DNA from: CAYMWF01 sp964394085 [NCBI: uncultured Gemmatimonadota bacterium]
GTDB taxonomy: Bacteria; GCA-2686955; CAYMWF01
Reading direction: 5' to 3'
DNA length: 64,000 bases
Assembly (NCBI GenBank): GCA_964394085.1
Contig: CAYMWF010000001.1
Span: 138,502-202,501, forward strand
In this document: in pieces, positions 26,660 through 35,281 of the stretch
Layout: each line of letters opens with the position of its first letter
Numbering within the stretch: the stretch's first letter is position 1
The notes under the pieces: generated by a model
What the model saw: the letters and a program-made list of their open reading frames with translations, nothing else
What the model was told of the DNA's origin: nothing
Databases searched by the model: none
Program-made: the position numbers and the translations under genes

Positions 26660-27839
26660 ACACCTGTTTTTTTCCAAGGCGACGAAATCGATCTTGATGC
26701 ATGCGCTGCCGGTTCTCATAATGACCGGCGCATACGGCTGCGGCGGCGGCGATAAGGCGACTGCGGAGACATCTCCGGAGCAAGCGGAAAAACCGCGCAA
26801 TGTCCGCATATTGACTCTCTCTCCCCGGGACCTCGCAGAATATTTCACTATATCCGGCGTCACCACCCCTGTAAGGGGAACCATGGTGAGTGCCGAGGAA
26901 GGCGGCATCGTTGCTGAAATCACGAGGGACAAGGGAGCGGTTGCCGCCGAAGACGAAATCCTGGTTCTTCTCGACCGGGAAATGCTCGCCGCCCAGCTCG
27001 AGTCCGCGGAAGCCGCCCGCGAGCTGAGCGCTTACAACGAAGACAGAACCCGTCGCCTGTACGATGCCAACTCGGTAAGCCGTATCGAGATGCTGCAGGC
27101 GGAGACGGCATTGAAGCAGGCCGGCGCCCAGGAGAAGATAGCCCGCCTTCGATATGAGCGGGCGGCGGTGAAAGCGCCTTTCGACGGTGTAGTTACGGGC
27201 ATGTTCGTCGAGAAGGGGCAACTCGTTTCTCCGGGTATGCCTATTGCCCGGATCGCCGATCCCTACACCCTCCGCCTCGAGGGAACCGTCAGCGAAGCGG
27301 AAATCGCCTGGGTGAAGGAAGGGGAGCCGGCGGTGGTGACCTTCGACGGATTCGGTGAAACTGTCGACGGGGTTGTGGACTGGACCGGTTTCGAGGCCGA
27401 TCCCGCAACCGGTAAATTCGGCGTGGAAATTCTGGTTTCGAATCCTGATCTGGCGATCCGTCCCGGCGTGGTCGCAAGAGCACGTGTCCGTAAGGCCCTG
27501 CATCGCGACGTGCTGGTGATCCCGCGGGACGCGGTGCTGCAGGAATCCGGCCGGAATACCGTTTATGTCGCAGTCGACGGTCTCGCCCACGCAAGGGATA
27601 TCACTCTTGGACCGGGCAGAGGGCTCCTGGTTGCCGTCTCCGAAGGGCTCCGGGCGGGAGATCGCCTGATCGTCCGGGGGCACCGCGACCTGAAAGACGG
27701 ATGCGCCGTTTTCGTCCGGGAGGAAGCGGATTTCCCCGACGGAACAGCGACCGGCGATCCCGGCAATCCCGGATCCGCCGCCCCCCGCGCTTCCACACCT
27801 GATTCACATGTCGAGCAGTCGCTGGAGCTCGGTACATGA
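26640..27839 (+). CDS. RND efflux periplasmic adaptor (membrane fusion protein), probable lipoprotein
   Basis: About 399 aa with a signal peptide ending in the lipobox-like GAYGC. Typical HlyD/AcrA order: a biotinyl-lipoyl half (GTMVSAEEGGIVAEITRDKGAVA), a coiled-coil hairpin (about 105-155), the second lipoyl half (VKAPFDGVVTGMFVEKGQLV), a beta-barrel and a membrane-proximal domain. The start at 26640 lies inside the tolC gene; an adjacent ATG at 26643 is equally possible. The end overlaps the RND gene by 4 bp (ATGA). It connects the pump and TolC channel across the periplasm. Confidence 0.92.
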   Translation: MMKTPRKHLFFSKATKSILMHALPVLIMTGAYGCGGGDKATAETSPEQAEKPRNVRILTLSPRDLAEYFTISGVTTPVRGTMVSAEEGGIVAEITRDKGAVAAEDEILVLLDREMLAAQLESAEAARELSAYNEDRTRRLYDANSVSRIEMLQAETALKQAGAQEKIARLRYERAAVKAPFDGVVTGMFVEKGQLVSPGMPIARIADPYTLRLEGTVSEAEIAWVKEGEPAVVTFDGFGETVDGVVDWTGFEADPATGKFGVEILVSNPDLAIRPGVVARARVRKALHRDVLVIPRDAVLQESGRNTVYVAVDGLAHARDITLGPGRGLLVAVSEGLRAGDRLIVRGHRDLKDGCAVFVREEADFPDGTATGDPGNPGSAAPRASTPDSHVEQSLELGT

Positions 27840-30800
27840 AACTGACCGATGTTTCGATCAACCGGTCCATGACCGTTTTTACCTTGATGATTCTGGTAAT
27901 CCTGCTTGGAGCATCATCCTATATCAGGCTCCCGAGAGAAGCGTCGCCGGATATCGAAATTCCCTTCGTATTCGTATTGGCTCCCTACTTCGGCGCAAGT
28001 CCGGGCGACATGGAAACCCTGGTAACCCGCAAACTCGAAAAACAGCTCAAGGGCACCCCTTTCCTCGAGGAAATGAGCAGTTCCTCGATCGAGGGGATGA
28101 CGATGATTTTTCTCGAATTTTCTACGGATGTAGAAATGAGCGAGGCTCTGCAGAAGGTCCGGGACGCCGTTGAAACGGCTAAACCCGAGCTCCCCGGAGA
28201 CGTGAGGGATGACCTGATTATCAGGGAAATCAGCTCGGACGACTGGCCGGTCATGCAGGTGGTCCTCTCCGGCGACTACGGCCTGGTAGCCTTGAAAGAA
28301 GCGGGAGAAGATCTGCAGGAGGCGATCGAGCGGATCAACGGCGTACTCTCGGTGGACCTGAGCGGCGGGGTTGAAAAGGAAGTGCTGATCGATGTGGATC
28401 CCGTGCGGCTCGCTCATTTTGGGTTCGGCACACAGGATGTCTTCGATGCCATCGCCTTCGAAAATATCAATCTTCCAGGCGGTGAAATCTCTCTCGGGGC
28501 GTACGAATACCAGGTTCGGACACCCGGCGAGTTCGAATCTATCGATGAAATTCGCGATGTCCTCTTGAATCCCGGTGCTCAATCCCCGGTCTATCTCCGG
28601 GATATCGCGACGGTAAGTTTCGATCTGGCTGAGCGCGAATCCTTTTCCCGTCTGGACGGTTCGGATGCAGTCACTCTTACGGTGAAAAAACGGAGTGGAG
28701 AAAATATCATCAGGATCGCCGATGAAGTTCGAACGGCAATCGACCGCATGCACCCGCAGCTCCCGTCGGGAACGAAGATCACGATAACGAGCGACATGTC
28801 CGTGTTCATCGATGATATGGTGAGTGAACTGGAAAACAACATATTGAGCGGTCTCGTCCTGGTTGTAGCCGTTATATTTCTCTTCCTGGGTGTGAGGAAC
28901 TCCATATTCATCGCAACTGCGATCCCCTTTTCGATGCTTATCACCTTTATGGTTCTCCGGGCTCTTGATATCACCCTCAATATGATAGTGCTGTTTTCTT
29001 TGATACTGGCATTGGGCATGCTCGTGGACAATGCCATAGTGATCGTTGAGAACATCTACCGTCATCGGATCCGTGGGGCCGGCAAATCCGAGGGTGCCGG
29101 CATCGCCACCGACCAGGTTTCAGCTGCCGTGATAGCATCGACCCTGACCACGGTCTGTGCTTTCGTTCCTCTCCTGTTCTGGCCCGGTATCATGGGCGAG
29201 TTCATGAGCTACCTCCCGCTAACAGTCATCATCGTTCTCATTGCGTCGCTTTTCGTCGCCATGGTTTTCAACCCGGTTCTGTGTGCGAATTTCATGACCG
29301 TCCCGGCCGAAACCGATCATAAGCGCCGCATAGGAAGCAGGCTGCTCGACGCAGGTCTCAGATTTTACGAACCGATCCTGAGGACCGCGCTGCGTTTCCG
29401 TTTTCTGACAATAGCGGCGATGTTCTTCCTGCTGATAGCCATAGGAGCGCTTTTTGCAAGGTTTAATACCGGTATCGAGCTTTTCCCGGATACCGATCCA
29501 ACCTTCGTTTCAGTGTCCCTGGAGGCCCCCTCCGGAACCCGCATCGAATTGACCGACTCCTACACGCGGGTAATCGAAGAACAGGTCCGGACGCTGCCGG
29601 ATTTAAAGGCGATTGTCTCTGAAGTAGGGAGCAGCGGCAGCGGCGGATTCACTCCGGGCGGAGGTTCCTCCAGCCTCGCCTCGATGAATATAGAGTTCCT
29701 CGGACAGGAATTCAGAGGGTCGAGTACGGTGGAAAGCATCTCCCGGCTCAGAAACAACCTTTCCGGTTTTACGGGGGCTCGCATTACCATCGAAAAACAG
29801 GAACTCGGCCCGCCCACCGGACCGCCGGTGAACATCGAGATTTCCGGTGTTGATTTTTCCGTTCTCGGAAACCTGGCGGCCGAAGTCATGGAAACGATCC
29901 GGGATATACCGGGTCTGGTCGACCTGCGCGATGATTATGATACCGGCAGGCCGGAGATCCTGGTGCAGCCCTCGCCGGGAAAAGCGGCGCGTCTCGGAAT
30001 CAGAACATCCGATGTAGCGGGTCTAATCCGCACCGCTGTGCACGGTTCTGAAGTTTCCACCTTCAGAAAGGGGGAGGATGAGTTCGACATAATCGTGCGC
30101 TTCGCCAGCGGTACCGGAGGTGTGGTGGAGGATCTCGAGGATCTGACCGTCTTCACAAACGGTCGACACGTTCCATTGACCGCCTTCGCATCCGTTTCTT
30201 ACGGCACGGGATATGGCACGATTACGCGCATAGACTCGCGCAGGGTGGTGACCGTGAGTGCGGATGCAGCCTCCGGATACAACGGCAATGCGCTGCTCGG
30301 CCAGGTGCGCGGCCGTCTTGCAGAATTCGAAATGCCGTCAGGTTATCATCTGGATTTCACAGGTGAGAACGAAGATGCCCAGGAGGCCCAGGCCTTCCTG
30401 ACTGAAGCGTTTCGTATCGTTCTGCTTCTGATAATTCTCGTCCTTATCACCCAGTTCACGTCCATAACGATTCCGATAGTGATAATGGTCAGCGTGGTTC
30501 TGTCGCTTACCGGCGTATTCCTGGGACTTCTCGTTACGGGAACACCCTTCGGCATCATTATGACCGGTGTCGGGGTGATCTCCCTTGCCGGTGTGGTGGT
30601 AAATAACGCCATCGTGCTCCTGGATTACGTGATCCGTCTCAGGAGTCGCGGAATCGAGAAAATCGAAGCTATCGTTCAGGCCGGAAAAACCCGATTCAGG
30701 CCGGTACTCCTTACAGCCGTCACAACCATCCTGGGACTCGTCCCTCTCACAACGGGGTTGTCGCTGAATTTCGATAATCTTCTGGCGGGCGACTTCAGGC

Positions 30801-30997
30801 ATGCCGTCATTATAGGCGGCGAATCGAGTCAGTGGTGGGGTCCCATGGGCACGGCTGTAATCTGGGGCCTTGCAATCGCTACATTCCTGACCCTGGTAGT
30901 CGTGCCTGTCATGTATGCCTCGATCGATTCGGTGAAACATACCGCCAGGTTGTTGCTGCTCGATCTGCCCGGTCGAGCTATCCGGTCTCGGCGGTGA
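27836..30997 (+). CDS. RND-family efflux transporter permease (AcrB-like)
   Basis: A 1053-aa inner-membrane pump with the two-fold 12-helix RND layout and two large periplasmic loops (about 35-335 and 560-850). In helix 4 the motif is GMLVDNAIVIVENIYRH and in helix 10 VVNNAIVLLDY. Compared with AcrB, the second Asp of the proton relay (D408) and the Lys (K940) are both Asn, a variant I associate with FCB-type and Gram-positive relatives. Two adjacent periplasmic Gly/Ser stretches, GSSGSGG and PGGGSSS, are seen near residues 600-620. Proton-driven export of small lipophilic compounds is the likely role. Confidence 0.93.
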   Translation: MKLTDVSINRSMTVFTLMILVILLGASSYIRLPREASPDIEIPFVFVLAPYFGASPGDMETLVTRKLEKQLKGTPFLEEMSSSSIEGMTMIFLEFSTDVEMSEALQKVRDAVETAKPELPGDVRDDLIIREISSDDWPVMQVVLSGDYGLVALKEAGEDLQEAIERINGVLSVDLSGGVEKEVLIDVDPVRLAHFGFGTQDVFDAIAFENINLPGGEISLGAYEYQVRTPGEFESIDEIRDVLLNPGAQSPVYLRDIATVSFDLAERESFSRLDGSDAVTLTVKKRSGENIIRIADEVRTAIDRMHPQLPSGTKITITSDMSVFIDDMVSELENNILSGLVLVVAVIFLFLGVRNSIFIATAIPFSMLITFMVLRALDITLNMIVLFSLILALGMLVDNAIVIVENIYRHRIRGAGKSEGAGIATDQVSAAVIASTLTTVCAFVPLLFWPGIMGEFMSYLPLTVIIVLIASLFVAMVFNPVLCANFMTVPAETDHKRRIGSRLLDAGLRFYEPILRTALRFRFLTIAAMFFLLIAIGALFARFNTGIELFPDTDPTFVSVSLEAPSGTRIELTDSYTRVIEEQVRTLPDLKAIVSEVGSSGSGGFTPGGGSSSLASMNIEFLGQEFRGSSTVESISRLRNNLSGFTGARITIEKQELGPPTGPPVNIEISGVDFSVLGNLAAEVMETIRDIPGLVDLRDDYDTGRPEILVQPSPGKAARLGIRTSDVAGLIRTAVHGSEVSTFRKGEDEFDIIVRFASGTGGVVEDLEDLTVFTNGRHVPLTAFASVSYGTGYGTITRIDSRRVVTVSADAASGYNGNALLGQVRGRLAEFEMPSGYHLDFTGENEDAQEAQAFLTEAFRIVLLLIILVLITQFTSITIPIVIMVSVVLSLTGVFLGLLVTGTPFGIIMTGVGVISLAGVVVNNAIVLLDYVIRLRSRGIEKIEAIVQAGKTRFRPVLLTAVTTILGLVPLTTGLSLNFDNLLAGDFRHAVIIGGESSQWWGPMGTAVIWGLAIATFLTLVVVPVMYASIDSVKHTARLLLLDLPGRAIRSRR

Positions 30998-31133
30998 TCC
31001 GCAGCGACCTCTCCCATGATTCGCTCGACCTTCCCTCTCGGGTCAGCGGATTATTCTTCTCAAGATGCCATCCTAAAGGTATTATCCGATAAAGCGGCTG
31101 CTGAAGCCCGCTGATATCCATGGAGGTGTCCGG

Positions 31134-31703
31134 ATGCATCGAATCATAATCGCCCTCGGCATGTTCTTTCTCGTATCAATGGCTTATGCGGAAGTCGAAA
31201 CCCTCTTCGGCGAGGAAATCGAAAGCGGAGGGTTCGGCGGTCCTGCTGTAAAATTTGCTTCTTTGAACGGTGAATTCAGCGTTCTTGCCGGGGGGCGCGG
31301 AGGTTGGATTATCAACCACTGTTTGATTATCGGCGGCGGCGGCTACGGTCTGGCGAACGATATCGAAATCGCACCTGACATTGATCTTCTTCTCGAATTC
31401 GGATACGGCGGTTTCGAACTCGAGTATGTCCATGCTCCTTCCAAGCTGGTGCACTTTTCCGGGTATCTGCTTGTGGGGGGGGGCGGCGTAGGCGGCCGTT
31501 CCGGAAGCGACGATGAAGGCGAGAGCGATCCGGTATTCGTCGCGGAGGGGATACTCAATGCGAATCTCAACATTTCGAGCGGAATCAGGCTGGCAGCCGG
31601 TGCAGGTTACATCTACGTAAGTGGTGTGAATTACGGCGGGTTGTCGAGCGAAGATCTCAGCGGCGCCACCTTTACGCTGAACCTCCAATTCGGGAGTTTC
31701 TGA
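31134..31703 (+). CDS. Small outer-membrane beta-barrel-like protein
   Basis: 189 aa with a cleavable signal (MHRIIIALGMFFLVSMAYA) and alternating hydrophobic strands ending in aromatic residues (LQFGSF at the C-terminus), as in small outer-membrane barrels. No family recognised. It is glycine-rich, with GGRGG, IIGGGGYG and VGGGGVGG. The last is encoded partly by a run of nine G (31475-31483). GGAGG lies upstream of ATG. The stop overlaps the start of the SagB-like gene (TGATG), so the two are coupled. Confidence 0.7.
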   Translation: MHRIIIALGMFFLVSMAYAEVETLFGEEIESGGFGGPAVKFASLNGEFSVLAGGRGGWIINHCLIIGGGGYGLANDIEIAPDIDLLLEFGYGGFELEYVHAPSKLVHFSGYLLVGGGGVGGRSGSDDEGESDPVFVAEGILNANLNISSGIRLAAGAGYIYVSGVNYGGLSSEDLSGATFTLNLQFGSF

Positions 31704-32449
31704 TGGAAGTTAAAAAGTACAGATATTTCCTGAAGGATTCGATAAGGAAAACCATCGATTATTCCAGGACCGATCAGTCCCTCAAGGTCGAACCTCCGCC
31801 GGTTACGAAACCTTTCGATGAAGCAGCTCCCCGGGTGATTCTGCCTCCTCCCGGAGAATGGGGGGATACCGGTCGTGCCGATTTCCTCGAAACCGTTCAG
31901 AAACGGCGCAGCCGGCGCAAGTACTCGAATGCACCGTTTTCACTTGAGGAAATCGCCTATCTGGCCTGGACGACCCAGGGTGTTCAGAAAATAGCCGGAA
32001 ACGTGGCCACCCTGAGGCCTGTCCCTTCGGCGGGTGCCCGTCATGCATTTGAAACCTACATCGTCGTCGACAGGGTGACAGGCCTGGATAAGGGGATTTA
32101 CCGGTATCTTCCGGTCGAGCACCAGCTGATACTCGAACGAGAGGACCGGCGCGCCCCTGTCAAAATCGCAGAAGCGTGTTTCGGCCAGAAGTTCATCGGA
32201 ACGGCTGCGGCCGTCTTCGTTTGGACGACCATTCCATATCGCATGGAATGGCGTTATGATCTCGCATCCCACAAGATGATAGCAATAGATGCAGGCCACG
32301 TCTGCCAGAACCTGTATCTCGCCTGCGAAGCGATCGGAGCGGGCGCCTGCGGTATCGCCGCTTACGATCAGGAAGAGGTCGACGCTTTCCTCGGGGTTGA
32401 TGGTGAAGATGAGTTCACCATCTACCTTGCTCCTGTCGGCAAGCTGTAA
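31703..32449 (+). CDS. SagB/ThcOx-type nitroreductase-family dehydrogenase
   Basis: A 248-aa FMN-dependent nitroreductase-fold protein. Features: QKRRSRRKYSNAPFSLEEIAYLAWTTQGV (the FMN-binding start of the fold), RPVPSAGARHAFETYI, and AIDAGHVCQNLYLACEAIGAGACGIAAY near the end. These match the SagB-type branch, whose RiPP members oxidise azolines to azoles. Stand-alone members exist and their substrates are unknown. Coupled to the beta-barrel protein upstream. No SagC/SagD (YcaO) gene or precursor peptide is visible nearby. Confidence 0.85.
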   Translation: MEVKKYRYFLKDSIRKTIDYSRTDQSLKVEPPPVTKPFDEAAPRVILPPPGEWGDTGRADFLETVQKRRSRRKYSNAPFSLEEIAYLAWTTQGVQKIAGNVATLRPVPSAGARHAFETYIVVDRVTGLDKGIYRYLPVEHQLILEREDRRAPVKIAEACFGQKFIGTAAAVFVWTTIPYRMEWRYDLASHKMIAIDAGHVCQNLYLACEAIGAGACGIAAYDQEEVDAFLGVDGEDEFTIYLAPVGKL

Positions 32450-32508
32450 TCCAACCGATATTCTCTCCCGGGTGAAGGCTTGAAAAAGTGAAGATTTCCT
32501 TCGGACAA

Positions 32509-32563
32509 AACCGAAAGACCGGCGCTTGATCAGATTCCGTAACCTACGCCGGTCCATTCGGTT
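32509..32563. repeat. 55-nt two-part inverted repeat between convergent genes
   Basis: The outer arms AACCGAA (32509-32515) and TTCGGTT (32557-32563) and inner arms GACCGGCG (32517-32524) and CGCCGGTC (32547-32554) form a long near-perfect hairpin with a 22-base loop. It lies between the SagB-like and transglutaminase-like genes. No T-tract is present on either side. Confidence 0.7.
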
Positions 32564-32569
32564 CGAATA

Positions 32570-34936
32570 TTACTCAGATCCGTTAAATCCCGCGGCTCCG
32601 GATTCCCGATCCTCAACAATAACCTTTACGGTATCATAGAAAGTACCCTGGTGCTCGCCGTCAGGTGGATCCATAGCGAAGAAGAATGTATATTCACCTT
32701 CCACGAGGCTGTCGTCATCGAAGATTGTGAACATTTCCATGGGCTTGATGATTCCACTGTAACCGCACTCTATCCCCGGGGACCAACCGCTGTTGTTGAA
32801 AGAAAACCAGCCCCGGGATGTATTGACCGTTGCCCAGCACTCCATTTTTCGTCCGGCGAATTCCTCCGGATCCAGCCCGATAGAGACAACAAGGCGCTGC
32901 CCCGTCTCGATGCGCAAAGTTCCATCTTTTCCGTTGGCCCTTATGCGGCATAGATCCCGTTCGACGGCCGGCAGCATGGTCGTTACGTCGAAGTCGATGC
33001 AAAACCAGATGTTCTCCCTGCCGCTGACGGGATGGCTGATCGTGTCCAACCTCGTGCCGGTAACGTTCTCCGGATGATCCGTCCAGTAGGCCAGGTCCTC
33101 CAGGCAGACTACGAATGGATTTTCCGAAACAAGGGGAAAACGAGCGTTAACGGTGCGCTGGTCGCCGATGTTCCTGAGATCGAGTGTGAAATCGGAGTAT
33201 TGGATTCCATAGTAGCACTCTGAGTGTACGGGGGGCGCTTCAGGTGCTTCACCGGTTTCGCCGAATTCAGCCAGATGATCGAGGGCGAGATCGAGTCCTA
33301 AAGGAGAATTTTCATAGCGTTCACCCCAGGGATGAATCTCGCGCCACAAGCATCGTCTCCCGGTGAACCAGTCCGAGTGAATCCAGGGACCGTTATCCGC
33401 CGGAATTCCCGTAATCGAAGAATAAGACGTCGATTCGAAAGCTTTCCAGAGATCCCCTGTCGTTTTGTACGCGTGTCGGCCACCCGATGTCGACATCCCT
33501 GCCCAATAACCTTCCCCATGCTTAGGTTGAACCCAGAACTGGATTCCGTATGGTTGAACCGGGCGGGCTGGAATACGGAGAGCGCGCAGGAGCGCCGTCG
33601 CCAGTTTCGAGTGTTCGATACAGATTCCTCTTTCTTCTTCAAGCATTTCAGACGGCAGGTAAAGCCATTCGCTGAAGTTGTTCCCGAAGCTCCACCCCTC
33701 ACCGGAAACGGTCTGCCAGGCACCGCATGTCGGGTCTATATAATTACCGTTCTGATGTACTCCGTCCCATTCAACATTTTTAACGATCCACTCGTATGCC
33801 GCATGGGAAACGGCTCGGGTACTGTTACGCAGCTGGATCGGTATCCCCGCCAGAACAGATTCAGTGATTTCCAGGATAAGAGGATGGGTTGAATCGATAT
33901 ACTTATGGGGTTGCAGGTAATGAAGCACTTCGTCCGGGTAGGCGTCGGGATCTACTACGGCATCAAAGGAAACGGTATCTGGAGCAACCCTTCCGTGCCA
34001 CGCCAGACGCCCGCACCTTACGTTAAGATCCGTGTCCGGAGGATTTTCCCCGGGGCGAAGCAGGAAATCGACGGTTGTGATCTCGGTTCCGTTTACATCC
34101 ACGTTGCCGCGGATACCGTCCCGGTATTCGGGATGACCGGCGATGAGTACATAACGAGGGGAAGCCGCCGGAACGCCCTCGATTCTGTAACGTCCTCCCG
34201 AACCGGTTTCGGCTGTAAGCTCGGTACCCCAGATCACGATTTCTGCTCCAGCGACGGGTCCCGCACCGTCCGATACGGTGCCCTGCACGATGCCCAGAGG
34301 GGTAGGACCGAAAAACAGATTATCGAAACGGGCTTCGCCGACGCCAGAGAGCAGAAGGCGGACTTGAGCGGTTTCCGCTCCCTCCGGAGCTCTGGCGAAC
34401 ATTTTGTGCGGTATGTCGTAGATCCAATCGATTTCACCACAGTGGCGGAGAATGTCGATTTCTTCGATCATGCGTCCCTCATAATCTAAAAATGCAACAG
34501 AAATTTTTGAATACTCATTCCTGGGAATACCGGGCACATCCACGTAACCGGAGAAAGTATAAAGAGTTCCTTCACTCACGGGAAGGTTCTGGCGCCACAT
34601 TGCCGGGCCCTTTCCGGTGCCTGTGATCGACACGCATCTCAACCCGTCATATGGATCGATGTCTTCCCAGCCGAATGTAAAGTTCATCGGGTTGACAGTA
34701 AATGGTTCCCACATCGAAGGACCGGATTCGCCATGTTCGAAACCTGGATTCATGAGTAAGTTTGCTGCTGGAGCTGATGATGCTGCAATCAAAATGCTTA
34801 TTGTCAGAGCCACTCCCATGAAGAATGTGGGCGATATGCCGAGTAATCGAAAGCATTCATCTCGATACTCGGTATCTCGAATTCCGAACGATTTGTTCAA
34901 GGCAAAAGGCGCTTTCCGGATACCGGCATTTTGCAT
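32570..34936 (-). CDS. Exported transglutaminase-like (papain-fold) protein
   Basis: 788 aa from ATG 34936, which has AAGGAGG 5 bases upstream; the longer open frame is rejected. An N-terminal hydrophobic segment (about 37-55) directs export. Then come a carbohydrate-binding-like beta domain (about 58-208), a carboxypeptidase-regulatory-like domain (GIVQGTVSDGAGPVAGAEIVI, about 215-295) and a transglutaminase-core region with EERGICIEHSKLATALLRALRIPARPV (C439) and GGRHAY (H488), the Cys-His pair of the fold. A beta-rich C-terminal tail follows. Probably a surface or periplasmic peptidase-like or cross-linking enzyme; substrate unknown. Coding on the minus strand, convergent with the SagB-like gene. 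Confidence 0.82.
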   Translation of the reverse strand: MQNAGIRKAPFALNKSFGIRDTEYRDECFRLLGISPTFFMGVALTISILIAASSAPAANLLMNPGFEHGESGPSMWEPFTVNPMNFTFGWEDIDPYDGLRCVSITGTGKGPAMWRQNLPVSEGTLYTFSGYVDVPGIPRNEYSKISVAFLDYEGRMIEEIDILRHCGEIDWIYDIPHKMFARAPEGAETAQVRLLLSGVGEARFDNLFFGPTPLGIVQGTVSDGAGPVAGAEIVIWGTELTAETGSGGRYRIEGVPAASPRYVLIAGHPEYRDGIRGNVDVNGTEITTVDFLLRPGENPPDTDLNVRCGRLAWHGRVAPDTVSFDAVVDPDAYPDEVLHYLQPHKYIDSTHPLILEITESVLAGIPIQLRNSTRAVSHAAYEWIVKNVEWDGVHQNGNYIDPTCGAWQTVSGEGWSFGNNFSEWLYLPSEMLEEERGICIEHSKLATALLRALRIPARPVQPYGIQFWVQPKHGEGYWAGMSTSGGRHAYKTTGDLWKAFESTSYSSITGIPADNGPWIHSDWFTGRRCLWREIHPWGERYENSPLGLDLALDHLAEFGETGEAPEAPPVHSECYYGIQYSDFTLDLRNIGDQRTVNARFPLVSENPFVVCLEDLAYWTDHPENVTGTRLDTISHPVSGRENIWFCIDFDVTTMLPAVERDLCRIRANGKDGTLRIETGQRLVVSIGLDPEEFAGRKMECWATVNTSRGWFSFNNSGWSPGIECGYSGIIKPMEMFTIFDDDSLVEGEYTFFFAMDPPDGEHQGTFYDTVKVIVEDRESGAAGFNGSE

Positions 34937-35281
34937 AACGACCTCCTTGGCTGTTCCGGTGATTATTCTCGGCCATTCCTGCTGGGGGGGACGAGAAAAG
35001 ACTTCTTTGAATAAAAAAGAGAAGATCCGGAGTGAGACCGGCGTGTGACGTGCGGCTAGATATTGCAAACGTCGTGCCTGTTCCCTTGAGAATACGGAAC
35101 AGGTTAATAGTAGTCGGGGTTTAACATGTAATTCGCGGGTCTATTGTGGCGGGTATAAAATTCAATCAGTGATATGCAGAAAGAAAGTTGTGTTCCCTTG
35201 AACAGAATGTACCTTCAAGTACAGTGAATCTTAATATCCTTCGAAGTCATTATGAGTTTCTTGAGCTGGAATCCTCTTCAG
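34937..35281. other. Intergenic region of 345 bp with three short inverted repeats
   Basis: Contains CCTGTTCC (35077-35084)/GGAACAGG (35096-35103), TGTTC-N4-GAACA (35191-35204) and TGTAC-N6-GTACA (35208-35223). The first two share the sequence GTTCCCTTGA. Both surrounding genes are minus-strand, so the stretch is the upstream region of the transglutaminase gene. No ORF is convincing here. Confidence 0.45.

Noticed and set aside
27914-29065. 383-aa open frame on the minus strand
   Set aside because: Antisense of the RND pump gene; no start site or homology features.
31703-32449. RiPP (azole peptide) cluster around the SagB-like gene
   Set aside because: No YcaO, SagC or precursor peptide is present on either side.
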